Assembly (NCBI RefSeq): GCF_003597395.2
Contig: NC_133771.1
Span: 137,824,679-137,888,678 of the forward strand
DNA length: 64,000 nt
DNA from: Chelonoidis abingdonii
Taxonomy: Eukaryota > Chordata > Testudines > Testudinidae
Direction: 5' to 3'
In this document: piece after piece, positions 42,641 through 54,450 of the stretch
How the letters are laid out: each line of letters begins with the position of its first letter
Position numbering within the stretch: position 1 is the first letter of the stretch
Position numbers and translations under genes: made by a program
The notes under the pieces: model-generated
Seen by the model: the letters and a program-made list of their open reading frames with translations, nothing else
Told to the model about the DNA's origin: nothing
Database searches by the model: none

Positions 42641-45424
42641 GCCAATAGAGCCCTCATGACAATCCCTACTACCACCATAACTCAAACCAATGAACTGGTA
42701 TACGCTACAGCCTCTGTAATCCTGGAGATGCTTGGCTACACGATCAAGAAGAACAGCAGTATGTACCCACCCTGGAAAATGAGGTTGGAGGATAAGATCA
42801 AGGCGACTCGGAGAGAAGTTAGTCAGCTGGTGGAACTACAGAAGGGTGTAGAGATTAAGGATAAGACTCGGCTACTGAAAAAATACAAGGGCCTGACTCC
42901 ATCTGAAGCCCTAGAGACTGCTAAACAAAGGCTCACAGCACTGGCTACCAGGCTAAGGAGATACACTAGAGAAGCAGAGGCCAAAAAAGTAAATGCCCTG
43001 TTCTCCAAAGAACCATCCAAGGTGTACTCCCAACTGCAGTGCAACAACACAATAACAGCAGAGCCACCAGCAGCAGAAACTGAACAGTACTGGAAGAACA
43101 TATGGGAGAAAGAGAAGACTCATAACACCAGTGCAAAGTGGCTGCAGGACCTGAGAACAGAGCACAGCAATCTCCCAGAACAGAAACCAGTCACCATCAC
43201 AGTAGAAGATATCCAGCAGCGGGTCAAGAACATGAAGAGCTGGACAGCACCTGGACCAGACATGATCCACACCTACTGGCTAAAGAAACTAACAGCAGTG
43301 CATGAACGCCTAGCAGCACAGATGAACCAGCTGCTAGCAGCAGGCTCCCACCCAAACTGGCTAACACAAGGAAGGACAGTGCTGATCATGAAAGACCCCT
43401 GCAAGGGGACAGAACCGGCCAACTACCGGCCAATAACCTGCCTCCCCACAAAATGGAAAGTCCTATCAGGCATCATAGCTGCCAAGCTACAGGACCACAT
43501 GGGCCAGTACATGAGCACAGCTCAGAAGGGCATTGGGAACAACACCAGAGGCTCAAAACACCAGTTGCTCATAGATAGAGCAGTCGCCCAAGACTCAAGG
43601 TCTAGACAGACCAATCTGAGCACAGCCTGGATTGACTACAGGAAAGCCTACGACTCAATGCCGCACACGTGGATCTGTGAATGTCTGGCGCTATACAAAG
43701 TCAACAGGACACTAAGGACCTTCCTCAAGAACTCAATGGGACTATGGAAGACAACACTGCAAGTCAACTCAAGGCAGCTTGCACAAGTGGCCATCAAGTG
43801 CGGCATATACCAAGGTGATGCACTGTCCCCGCTGCTGTTCTGCATAGGCTTAAACCCCCTCAGCCAGATAATCACAAGGACTGGATACGGGTACAGGTTC
43901 AGGAGTGGAACTACCATCAGCCACCTCCTCTACATGGATGACATCAAGCTGTATGCTAAGAATGAACGAGACATCGACTCGCTAATCCACCTGACGCGGA
44001 TCTACAGTGAGGATATCGGGATGTCATTCGGACTGGAGAAGTGTGGCCGGATGGTAGTGAAGAGAGGGAAGGTAGTCAAGACTGATGGGGTGGAACTACC
44101 AGCGGGCCACATAGCAGACATACAGACCAGCTACAAGTACCTTGGCATCCCACAGTCACATGGAAACCACGATGAGGAGGCAAGGAAGACAGCAACATCC
44201 AAGTATCACCAAAGGATAAGACAGGTCCTGAAGAGCCAGCTCAGTGGGAAGAACAAGATCCACGCCATCAACGGATACGCCCTGCCGGTCATCAGATACC
44301 CTGCCGGTATAGTGAGCTGGCCAAAGGAGGACATGGAGGCTGCCGATGTGAAAACCCGGAAGCTCCTCACAATGCACGGAGGTTTCCACCCCAAGTCCAA
44401 CACCCAGAGACTGTATACCAGCCGGAAAGAAGGCGGGCGGGGCTTGGTGAGCGTCAAAGCCACTATCCTGGATGAAACCCGGAACATCCAGGAGTACATC
44501 AGTAAGATGGTCCCCAAAGATGAGCTGCTGAGAGAATGCCTGAGGCAGCAGCAGACATGGGAGGAAGACCAAGCAGAAGAAGTGCCATGGCAAGACAAGA
44601 CCCTGCATGGGATGTACCATCGACAGATAGCTGAGGTGGCTGACATTGGGAAATCCTACCAGTGGCTGGAAAGGGCTGGACTAAAAGACAGCACTGAGGC
44701 ACTGATCATAGCAGCACAGGAACAGGCACTGAGCACCAGATCCATTGAAGCAGGGGTCTACCACACTAGAGAGGACCCAAGGTGCAGACTGTGCAGAGAG
44801 GCCTCAGAGACAGTCCAACACATAGTGGCAGGATGTAAGATGCAGGCAGGAACAGCATACACTGAACGGCACAACCAAGTGGCTGGCATTGTGTACAGGA
44901 ACATCTGCACAGCGTATGGGCTAGACCCTCCCAAGACCAGATGGGAGATTCCACAGAAGGTTGTGGAGAATAGCAGGGCTAAGATTCTGTGGGACTTCCA
45001 GATCCAGACGGACAGGCAGGTACTGGCCAATCAACCAGACATCGTGGTAATAGACAAGGACCAGAAGACAGCGGTGGTGATAGATATAGCAGTGCCAAGT
45101 GACAGCAACATCAGGAAGAAGGAATATGAGAAGCTGGAGAAGTACCAGGGCCTGAAAGAGGAACTAGAGAGGATGTGGAAAGTGAAGGCCAAAGTGGTCC
45201 CAGTGGTGGTAGGAGCACTCGGGGCTGTGACTCCTAAGCTGGGTGAGTGGCTCCAACAGATCCCAGGAACAACATCAGAGCTCTCTGTCCAGAAGAGTGC
45301 AGTGCTAGGAACAGCTAAGATACTGCGCAGAACCCTCAAACTCCCAGGCCTCTGGTAGAGGACCCGAGGTTGAGGAAGACACATACTACCCATAGGGGTG
45401 AGAGGGGAATTTTTTTTTTTTTTT
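42641..45424 (+). mobile_element. R4/Dong-like non-LTR retrotransposon, 5'-truncated
   Basis: Inserted in a TA tract: tatatatat at 42632-42640 precedes it, and a T run (45410-45425) followed by tatatatata (45425-45434) ends it. The ORF begins 15 bases after the left junction, so the 5' end including any upstream zinc fingers is probably missing. The 3' UTR is only about 50 bases before the T run. This is the only retrotransposon in the window with a long undamaged polymerase frame. Confidence 0.8.
42656..45358 (+). CDS. R4/Dong-like RT with REL endonuclease, uninterrupted 900 codons
   Basis: The ORF runs from ATG 42656 to TAG at 45356-45358. It lacks an apurinic-type endonuclease. The reverse transcriptase occupies about 160-500: WTAPGPDMIHTYWLKK, PANYRPITCLPT, motif A around Asp327 (AWIDYRKAYDSMPH), GIYQGDALSPLLF, then YMDD at 426-429 and a thumb with SYKYLGI. 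The C-terminal part has a zinc knuckle CX2CX8HX4C at 710-727 and a restriction-like endonuclease: Pro-Asp795 (QPDIVVID), Asp810 (VVIDIAVPSD) and a KLEKYQ segment. This order defines the R2/R4/NeSL-type non-LTR elements, which nick DNA at preferred sites and prime on it. The start may be an internal Met, as the element looks 5'-truncated. Clade assignment is by memory of motifs, not a tree. Confidence 0.88.
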   Translation: MTIPTTTITQTNELVYATASVILEMLGYTIKKNSSMYPPWKMRLEDKIKATRREVSQLVELQKGVEIKDKTRLLKKYKGLTPSEALETAKQRLTALATRLRRYTREAEAKKVNALFSKEPSKVYSQLQCNNTITAEPPAAETEQYWKNIWEKEKTHNTSAKWLQDLRTEHSNLPEQKPVTITVEDIQQRVKNMKSWTAPGPDMIHTYWLKKLTAVHERLAAQMNQLLAAGSHPNWLTQGRTVLIMKDPCKGTEPANYRPITCLPTKWKVLSGIIAAKLQDHMGQYMSTAQKGIGNNTRGSKHQLLIDRAVAQDSRSRQTNLSTAWIDYRKAYDSMPHTWICECLALYKVNRTLRTFLKNSMGLWKTTLQVNSRQLAQVAIKCGIYQGDALSPLLFCIGLNPLSQIITRTGYGYRFRSGTTISHLLYMDDIKLYAKNERDIDSLIHLTRIYSEDIGMSFGLEKCGRMVVKRGKVVKTDGVELPAGHIADIQTSYKYLGIPQSHGNHDEEARKTATSKYHQRIRQVLKSQLSGKNKIHAINGYALPVIRYPAGIVSWPKEDMEAADVKTRKLLTMHGGFHPKSNTQRLYTSRKEGGRGLVSVKATILDETRNIQEYISKMVPKDELLRECLRQQQTWEEDQAEEVPWQDKTLHGMYHRQIAEVADIGKSYQWLERAGLKDSTEALIIAAQEQALSTRSIEAGVYHTREDPRCRLCREASETVQHIVAGCKMQAGTAYTERHNQVAGIVYRNICTAYGLDPPKTRWEIPQKVVENSRAKILWDFQIQTDRQVLANQPDIVVIDKDQKTAVVIDIAVPSDSNIRKKEYEKLEKYQGLKEELERMWKVKAKVVPVVVGALGAVTPKLGEWLQQIPGTTSELSVQKSAVLGTAKILRRTLKLPGLW

Positions 45425-45509
45425 TATATATATATTGTGTGGATGCAGCCCACAACACACAGAACACTGCATATGTCTGCCACAATGGTAAATACGCTGA
45501 GAACCACTG

Positions 45510-48500
45510 ATATAAGCTGTGTGTACATTTAATAGTGAATATTCCATAGATTCATAATTCAGTAATACAGAAGATCCTCTGTTTGAAAAAGGATCAGATG
45601 ACGAAGAGATTGTATTACCTTCTATGGCATCACTCCCCCTCTCCTACATTTGTTTTTCATCAATTGCTCTTTGCTCTATTTGTTTGCTCTCCACAAAAAA
45701 GAATTGGACAAAATAGTCTACATATACCCCTCAGTTATAACTAATGCTTGCACCATTTATTATAAACTTGCTTTTGTTTGTGTTATGAGACATAGCATTT
45801 AACAAAACAGATTTCCTCCCCCGCCCCAGCCCCAAAAGAATACTTGTTAATATCTTCCTCATCCCTGAACACCACACACACACTCCTCTAGGTCAAGTTC
45901 CTCACTTTTCCCTTTTTCCTCCTCACCTTAGTCTTTCAGCTAGAGAGCCATTGCCAAACATGGTCAAAACATAAAACTGGATGCCTACCCTGCCGTTGTG
46001 CTTGTGCCAATCCTCTGCACTAGAGCTGCTGGATGTTATGCAAATAACTTAAGTTCCTTCCACAGAGTTACAAAGACTTCCTTCTGAGCTCAATACAGCA
46101 GCTGGTTTGTTAGCCACAGTTTCAGTTCTCTTTAAGGTGGAATGTTTCCAAGTTTCCTGGGGATCTGGATATATGCCCACAAATTGTCCTGTGCCAATAA
46201 CAGAGCAATGAATAAAAACTGTACTACTGGACTACCCTGTCAAAGGGAGGCTGCTTGGTAATCTTGCCTCATGTCAGCCCTGATAGGCAGAAATGAATGA
46301 TATAAGGGGCCTTTCTGAGATCATTTTGTTGATCAAGAAACTGGAAATCTGCCCCTATTATTAGAGAATTTTATCACCCTAAGAAGAATGCATAATTAAT
46401 CCTTGTACTACTTATCAAGATTAAAATTCTAGAATTGTGATTCTGAGGCTGTGCTAATCTTAAAAAATGAGAAGTGCAATTTGATAAAACAGGAATATAA
46501 ATGTGAATAATAAGCCAAATCTGATGATCAGCCAGACATTTGATTTTCATTTGACTGATTCTACACAGCATTTTGCTATGAGTAATAAGAGTTCAGTCAG
46601 CTTTCAGTCTTCAAAGTAACACATTTAAAGAGCATAGTGTTGTGTATTTTGCCAGAATAGTTAATGTAGCAGTAATACATCAGCTACTTTACAGCAAATC
46701 CATTTTTGGATGCAAGCTTGGCCTGGGACCCATCTTTCTCTGAACTATGGAAATAATAGAGTGCAAAGGCAAAGAGGGGAGGGTCTATAAGCTGCCTTTC
46801 TCCTCAAGAACTCTAAGCTAGACAATTCACTGAGTAACATTAAGGTAGCGACAGTGTTAGTGGAAGAATACCTAAACTTTCAACTATTTAAGATAGCAGC
46901 ACCTGTACAAAAATTGTCACAAGGAAAATATAGAAGACTTAATTTAGTCTTAATTTAGAATATCTTTCTAAATTAAATGATTTTCCATTTGTTTCTTCCG
47001 TTGTTTTTAAACCACTAAGATTAAGAATCATTATATGGATAGAGTTCATCTGCTCCTACTGTTTATTCCTTAAAGCCACAGACCAGATATTTCCATTTTG
47101 GGTTCCTAAATCAAAATGGCCTGGATTTTCAGAGGCACAGTGGAGGGTGTGGGTGCTCATTTAGGTGTTCAAATAGGAATTTAGGTGCTTAACTTTAGAT
47201 ATCCAAGTTGGAATCTTGGCCATACATTGCGTGATATCACAATCTCAAGAGCAGTGAATTGTGATATCACAAAGGATTATTATTCAAATGAGGAATATGC
47301 AGGAAGAGCAGATGAACTACTTTAGCAAGAGCCTGTTTTCATGCAAATGTCCTTAGAAAATGTGATATTTAAGCATAATTGTCTTAAATAGAATGTTTTT
47401 CAAGGTTTTCCATGAGGCATCAGTGACTCTTTAAGGCTAACATGAACTATAATTGAGTCACTTATATGGATTGCAGCTGTGGAAAAAGGACTGAAAACCG
47501 TACAATGCACAAATTATGAACCCAGTTCATGAAAAAATGGCTCAAATTATTATACATCAGATTTACAATAAAACTATAACTACAGTGTAAATGGTTACTT
47601 CTTATACCCATACTTCAGGTCCATGATTAATATGCATATTTAGACAGGAGGTAGAAGAGACATGGGAAGTCCTTCATTTTGATTAATGTGGATACACATG
47701 AGTTTCTGTACACTGAGTATTTGTTGTGAACTTACTCATTTGTGCTCTTTCTTCACATGTATAGTCTTTGGTTGTAAGTGAACTGTAAGGGCAGAAAATG
47801 AAAAAAAGCTTGCTGAGATCAAAAAACTATGATAAAATATCTAAAAAAATATTCTGTTATACTATTGTTATTGTGTTAGATCAAGGCTTGAATTATTTGA
47901 AACGAGTTATAATTAAGCAATTATGCTAACACACTCTTGGAATGATTCTCCATTTACACTGATGCAAATCAGGAGCAATTCCTTTCATGTCAATGGAGTA
48001 ACACTACCACAAAACAGGTATAAATGAATGGAGAATTAGCCCTTATATTTGTACTTCACCGATGGTCTCTTCCACTCACGGATAAATGCTAGAGACATGT
48101 ATCTTAAAATAAACATTAAAGCAAAGCCACAATATATAACCTTGAAGCTATACACTTTAACAATAAAATTTTGCCCAATGTCAGTGCAATTTCACAAAAG
48201 GTAAAAAAATAATGCTTTCTAAGTCATAATCATGTTTCCCTTTGGTCTTGGAAGGAATCCAAGATGGCAATCATAGTAACTATTGCAGCAGTTTCAGAAG
48301 ATTTAAAAATAAAAAGCAAAACCATTAAAAAAAAAACAAAAACGTATCTTTCCTATTAAACAGACTTATGGACTGGATTCCCTTCCTTCACTTAGGAAAT
48401 CAAAGATGACAAAGTGATTTAGTGAGTCCCACCTCCCAATTATTATGATCATCATCATTATGTCAAGATACATTGCAATCAGTTATGAAGCACACACAAG

Positions 48501-49471
48501 TTTAGTTTGCAATGAATCATTTTTTATTTATTTTGGATTTGGAAAGGTAATAATAAAGTACCTATCCCCAAACTCTTGGTACTTATTGACAGAGGTGCTT
48601 TTATACATTTTTTTCTGGGCATTTCCCCAGAATAATCAACCTTCAATATTGTAGCTCAATTTGTAATTTGTTTCATCGGGAAACAATGATAAACTTTTCA
48701 GTATGCAATTGGTATAGTCCCACCATTAACATTTCTACTTTATATTACTATCTTAATTAGCACAATGCTACATCAATTTAATTAAGAATATTTCAGAAAC
48801 AGAATAAGGTTGCTAAAGGGACTTTTTTAATTTTAATTTTTTTTTTTAATTTGCTGAAAGGAAAAAAGTTTATTTTAAATTTCAGAATCAGTACTTTAGA
48901 TTTTTCTTGAACTATTGACACCATAACCCTACTATTTTGCTTCAGCATTTTGATAAATGATACAAGTTTCGGCAGTTGGATATTTTAAGGCTAATCTGCT
49001 TTCTAAAACAAAGTAAATTTCTCACGGTTCTTATAGCTCTGTCAAAAATGAGCTCTATCATGCTATCTATGCCAGAGCTTGATTAAATGACCAAAGCTGA
49101 AGAGCGGACTGGGATATGACCTCACGCAGGCTGGACTACATAGACGTGTAGGGTGAAATCCTGGCTCCACTGAAGCCAATAGCAAAACTCCCATTTGGGT
49201 GATATTTTCACGTTGACTTGCAATTCAGTCAGACTATTTTTAGTACATTTATGGAATCACACACACACACACAGGATTTACAAGGTAAAGAACAGTATTA
49301 AAACAATTATATCCTCAGATCAAGGGATTTTTCTGGGAGAAAGAAAAACAGCTGTGAGTACTAACTGTTTCCTATTAAGCCAGAAGGAGAAAAAGTTGCC
49401 CTCTCACCATTTCTCATAGATGATTTTAGCCAGCAAGTATTCATTTACCATGATTCGTGGATCAAACTGCA
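45510..49471. other. 5' intron/flank, no distinct gene
   Basis: About 4 kb AT-rich. 47100-47225 (tggattttcagaggcacagt onward) and 47939-48041 (gattctccatttacac...aatggagaattagccc, inverted ends) are decayed interspersed repeats, the second a small foldback. A (CA)n run lies at 49258-49273. No exon or RNA gene. Confidence 0.5.
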
Positions 49472-50040
49472 GAAGGAAGTTATTTGCCTATAACCTGAGT
49501 TTTTCAATATGAGCAGACAGTGCAGCTTAGGCCGATAGAAGTTTCTAGAAGCAGTGCTCATTGGAGCACTCACGCCCCCTCTAATTCTGCCCCTTCCTTC
49601 ATGGCTCTGAACATTTGGATAGCAAAACTACAAAAGGACGACATGGCTTGCCGACCACCTTAGTTTCGTCCAGTCCCTCCTTGGGTTCAAAACTGAAATT
49701 AGGACCCCAAGGAAGAAAAGAAGATGGCCAGGGGAGCACGAATGTGCAGAGGTTATTTCAAAGAACTGCAGTTACATATAAGTAACCTTCATTATTTCTT
49801 CTGCACATTTTCCACTCTCAGGATTTTAGCAAGCAGTATTCCTGCCTTCAGAAGATGGGACAAAGAGGCCTACTTAAATGGCAATTGTAATACTGCTTTA
49901 CCAAATTGTACAGCTCTTCTAGATGCCACATCTGTGACACAGCATTGGTGCCAACTGACAAAGAACTCACTGCTCTTTACAAGTAACTCCTGTCTCAGAC
50001 AGGACAAACACACTCACCTAATACACTGTTTTCATGGTAT

Positions 50041-51060
50041 TTATCCATAAAGGGTGGGATGCGAGGTCTCTACTGAAAGCTTGTTGCTCATTGATCATGT
50101 GAGATGTGTGTACAGGTAATATTTAAGGCATAATGTAACTATACAGAAAATTATGACCTTTATAAGTCTTGGAGCCAAAGTGAGTCACCCAGGGTATCGT
50201 GTCTCAGTGACGACTCATTCTAGTGGGAAGGAGTTGTCACCCCTCCCTGGCTAGCCAATTATGCAATGTATTGCTCAGTGGTCCACTGTTGCAACAACTG
50301 AGAAAAGTCAGTGGAAAATCATGAAAGACAAGCTATAAATGTCAAAACTATTTGGCAGTGAAAAGGAACAATATGACAGCAAGGGGATGGCCCTGTCTGT
50401 GAACAAAGACAAAAGAGTGAGTCAGTGCATCAGAAGGTGGAGAAAGACACACTACATTCATTCACTAAGCAGGTACCTTGAAACAGTGCAGGTGAAAGAT
50501 CATGAAAGACTGGGTCTAGCAAATGCTACAAAAGACAGAACTTTGGAGTGAGAATCTATTCTATTAGATAGGAATAAGCGTATTCCCTACTCTCTGTTTC
50601 ATGATTTTGTTTTGTATGTGACCATTTGTTTCTAAAACTCACACTTATTTCTATTTGATTCTCTATTCTTTTCTTAAATAAATTTCCTTTTGTTTTACTA
50701 TAATTGAACTCAAATGTTATATGTGATACAGAAGCAGCGGCCTAAGGTAAAACTAGTAAACTGGAGTACATTATTCCTTTGAATTGGGATCAAAGATTTC
50801 TGTGGGTATCCAGTGATCAGGGGCCAAATACCACCAGGGGATACTTCGAAGGGACTCAGGGGACGAGGTGCATATATTGTCAATTTCCAGGGCAAAGGAA
50901 GGGGTGGCATAGCCCAGAGGAGAGTGTGTGAGTGGAAGGCAAGCTGCTTGTGTTAGGGAGCTAACACTCAGCTGGCACAGGCAAGACTTGATCACGTTGG
51001 AAGTGGCAACAAGGTGACTCCTAGCTCTGGGTGCCCCCAGAAGCATCACAACTTCTATGG
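50041..51060 (+). repeat. LTR-like repeat inside DIRS-C
   Basis: A tataaat at about 50334 and aaataaa at about 50675 lie about 340 bases apart, followed by about 380 bases of further repeat sequence ending near gaagcatcaca. This parallels the repeat split by DIRS-A. No internal retroviral genes. Boundaries and class are uncertain. Confidence 0.35.
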
Positions 51061-51063
51061 CTG

Positions 51064-52478
51064 GACGGACCTCTAGGCCAGCAGTGGGCTGAGCGGGACC
51101 AGTGGCTGGAACCGTGGTTGGCAGGAGCCGGTGGACAGAACTCCAAACTGGCAGCGGGCTGAGCCGCTCAGCCCGCTGCTGCTCTGGGGTCCCAGCTGCC
51201 AGCCCTGCTCAGCATGCCGTTGCTCTGGGCTTCCGGCTGCCGGCCCCTTGCCACCCAGGGTCCTGGCCGTGAAAGTAAGGCAGAGCGTGCACGCTCGGAG
51301 CTGGCTGATGCTGGGGCGCTCCACTGTGGCTGGAGGCAGGGCGCATGGCGCGCTCCCAGCTGGGGTCCTCCTGGCTGCCAGAACTCTCTGGCAGGCTGGC
51401 GCTGGCGGCCCCATGCACCGGACTAAGTAGCAGGCAGTCAGCCAAGTGAAAGGGGCCGGTGGGAGGTGCAGCGGAAGTGTCCGTGTCCCAGCCTGTCCTG
51501 CTGCCCCCTCTTGCCACTGTGGCTAGATATCAGGGCACTACAAGCACATGCCAACCCTGCGGCATGCACAGCTGCAGCCCCTCGGGGGAAGGTGAAGGGA
51601 GCGGCAGGCCAGGGGGTCTTCTGCCACCATCCTCCATTTGCCTGCAGATGCAGTCCCCCCACACAGCTGGCCCACAGCTCCCTTGGCAGGAACAGAACAG
51701 CATGGGGCAGGGACCCATTCACCATCCAGGTAACCCAGATCCAACCGGGACTGTCCGAGGCAAGTCCCAAGCCCCCGTCACTCCAGGACTTCCCTCATAC
51801 ACACACTCCCTGCCCTGAGCCCCTCATGCCACCCAACCTTGACTCCTGAACACCCCATGCTCCCAGCCCTGACTCCTGTATCATCCACATCCCCACCCCC
51901 TACCCTGAGCCCCCCGCATCCCAACCATTGCCCTGAGTGCTCCTCCACACATCCCGAGCACCTGAGCTCCTTCTCCCAAGGGGGGGGTTGCAATATGACA
52001 GTACTTGTAAGAAATTTAAATTATTTTCACCCTTGCTGGAACCCCAGAACAGCAGCAGACTGAGCGGAGCCAGTGGTGGGCTGAGCGGCTCATCCTGTTG
52101 TTGGTCTGGGGTTCCGGCCGCCAGCCCCGCTCAGCCCACTGCCAGCCCGGGGTACTGGAAGTCAGCCCAGGGCTCTGCTCCTGGCCTCGACCCAGCGCTC
52201 TCCAGTCACCCTCAGCTGTAGCCCTCATTGGAAAACTCAGCAAGGAAAAGCGAGGGCAAGGATCCCATTAAACTGATAAGATCTGCATTTTAATTCTATT
52301 TTAAAGGAAGCTTCTTAAATATTTTTAAAACCTTATTTACTTTAAATACAATAGTTTATTTATATAATATAGATTTATAGAGAGCGTTAAACATTAAAAT
52401 GTATTACTGGCATGCAAAACCTTAAATTACAGTAAACTTGGCACACCGCTTCTGAAATGTTGCCTACCCCGTTCTACA
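51064..52478. mobile_element. GC-rich hAT-like repeat inside DIRS-C
   Basis: The right end reads accgcttctgaaatgttgcc then taccccgttcta, resembling an inverted hAT terminus (ggggtaggcaac). The AT-rich right part (52260-52440) and GC-rich left part (51070-51800) are typical of one turtle repeat family. The phrase gcgggctgagc(c/g)g recurs at 51160, 51175 and 52080. Overlapping ORFs up to 127 codons here are not proteins. The left end is not fixed. Confidence 0.5.
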
Positions 52479-53120
52479 GAATAATGCTTTGTGAATGCAT
52501 GAATCAACCTCCAAATGGTATCTCTACAGATTGCTAATACAGAATATGTTTAAAGTAGGTGGTGACAGTGGCTTTTGTTCTTGTTACGTGCACTCCAAGC
52601 CCTCTGGAACAGGAACAGAGGTATATTTACAACACATTTCCATATAGCTTAACCCCCTTAGAAAGGCATTGGGGTACAACTGCCTGCCCTTTATTCTTTT
52701 TCCCCATAAGGAGACAAACAGTCTAGGTTATTTCCTGTACTCCTCTCAGACCTGTTGAAATAGGCTACCTCTGTCTTAGCATTCAATATGTGTAGTTTAG
52801 CTCCCCAGGGGAGCAAGGCTACAGAAACATATGGACAGCTTATGGCCAAGTTAAAATAGAATCATGTTGCCACCTTGGGGAGAAATTTCAGGTGCGGAGG
52901 GATGAAATTTTCTACTGAGTTCTCCAGTGGCCACTTGGGCTGACCATGTAACTCTCTGCTCATCTGATTTGCCAGCATATTGTCCTTGTCAGCAAGTTGG
53001 AAAGTTAATGGGTAAGTTTGGTGTCAGAGCTACAGCTTCTTTGCACAGCTAGATGAAATGTGCTTACTCAACTATTCATGTAAAAAAACTGCTGTATAAT
53101 TATCTGTAACTGCTTGAACT

Positions 53121-53242
53121 TCACGTGACCAGATAGAAAGTGTGAAAAAACAGGACGGGGATAGGGGTAATAAGTACCTATATAAGAAAAATTCCCAAAT
53201 ATTGAGACTGTCTCTATAAAATCGGGACATCTGGTCACCCTA
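53121..53242. mobile_element. Short MITE with exact 8-bp duplication CTTGAACT
   Basis: 122 bp between CTTGAACT at 53113-53120 and 53243-53250. Ends tcacgtgaccagat and atctggtcacccta are inverted repeats. It lies in the DIRS-C body, so it is younger. Non-coding. Confidence 0.88.
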
Positions 53243-53425
53243 CTTGAACTACTCTGCCACATAGTGGAAGAAGAAAGAACTTGAGTGCCCAATGTGGTGT
53301 GCTTAATTCTAGAATATTTGATATGGAAGTTTTTTCCTCTCAGAAATTAAAGCAACAATGAATTGTCAAATTCTGGTAATGAGCTTCCAAGCCCAGATTG
53401 ACTGCGATGACAGTGACTGACTGAG

Positions 53426-53814
53426 CTAGGAGGCTGAATGCAACATCTCTGAGAACTCTGATGTTGAGTTTATCACATAAGGAACAAGAACAGGAACACA
53501 TCCTTGGGTAGTATCAATTTCATAAACATGCTTACTGTATTTGGAATATAGCATCTTGCTAGCCAATGTTGTATGTGCCTCAGCTGTAGACGTGCACATG
53601 GAATTACAACAGTCACTGAAGTCATAAGGTCCATCAACCTGAGGAAGAACATTACTGTTTGACACAAGTTCTTATGTACTACATCTTTTGTTGTAAGCAT
53701 TTTTAAATTTTTTGAGACTGTAGAACTATCCCAATAAAAGGCATGAGCTGGGTTGGTGCTATTTACAAATTCTTTCAGTTTATCTTGAACCCCATTGTTT
53801 GGAACAAGGTACAT
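53426..53814 (-). pseudogene. DIRS-C RT thumb / RNase H connection remnant
   Basis: A 113-codon frame has VIPCARLQLRHIQHWLARCY followed by ILPKDV, corresponding to the segment between RT and RNase H in DIRS (compare ARLRMRPLQTWLASAYRLGR in DIRS-A). Flanking frames are broken. No catalytic motif survives here. Confidence 0.6.
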
Positions 53815-53979
53815 GTTTGTGACATAGCTTTTGGCAGGCCCTCCTGCGATGACACCTTAATGACTCAACTGTCCAAGTGGGGGTCAACCTGGATAACCTA
53901 ACATCTCAAATGGCCTCCTACTGCTGTGAGGCACTTTGTGAATACTCAAAGTGCTGCAGATTGGCCAAGTGAAAAGACC

Positions 53980-54450
53980 TTATATTGATATTGATCTCCA
54001 TCCACAAGAACTGATGTATTTTCTATGTAAAAGTCTCATTGAGATGTGAAAGTAAGCATCTTGTAAATCAAGAGCCTCAATCCAATCACAGTTGAATAAG
54101 GAGGGGATGAGTGAGACTAGGGTAAAGCATGGTGCATTTGAACTTTCTGATGGAGAGTTGAGCTTCTCAACTAAAATGGGTCTGAGACCTCCATCTTTCT
54201 TAGGGTTCAGAAAGTATCTGAGAAAAAAAATTCCTTTCCCCCAGATAGCTTCAGGAATTTTCTTTATGGCACCAGACTCCTGATCTCTGCAAGTTCTTTT
54301 TTTTTTTTGAGGAGGAGGGTTGGTGGGAGGCAGGACAGTGTTGAACTGAATGGAGTAACCCTGATGGACAATCTCCAAATTCCATTTATCTATGGTGATT
54401 ACACTCCAGGCCTCTAAGAAATGTGGATTGCAGTGGAGGTGAGAGGAGAG
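53980..54450 (-). pseudogene. DIRS-C pre-RT and RT motif region
   Basis: Within a longer minus-strand frame: HFLEAWSVITIDKWNLEIVH (about 54420-54360), then after a low-complexity poly-K/P patch GIFFLRYFLNPKKDGGLRPI, SLIPSLFNCDWIEALDLQDA and YFHI (about 54060-54020). These are the DIRS pre-RT, RT fingers and motif A in the normal, non-inverted order, which gives a useful control for the rearranged DIRS-A. The frame is lost near 53985. Confidence 0.75.

Larger units (their letters stand above)
42547..45509. mobile_element. hAT-like MITE split by the R4-like element
   Basis: The left end cagtggttctcaac (42547) and right end gctgagaaccactg (to 45509) are inverted repeats. Flanks atatagtc (42539-42546) and atataagc (45510-45517) agree at 6 of 8. 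The native hAT part is only about 42547-42640 plus 45425-45509; the rest is the inserted retrotransposon. Non-coding itself. Confidence 0.7.

Noticed and set aside
51131..51849. Overlapping ORFs of 99-127 codons on both strands
   Set aside because: GC-rich interspersed repeat with repeated gggctgagc words. Open frames in several phases at once come from composition, and no domain is seen.
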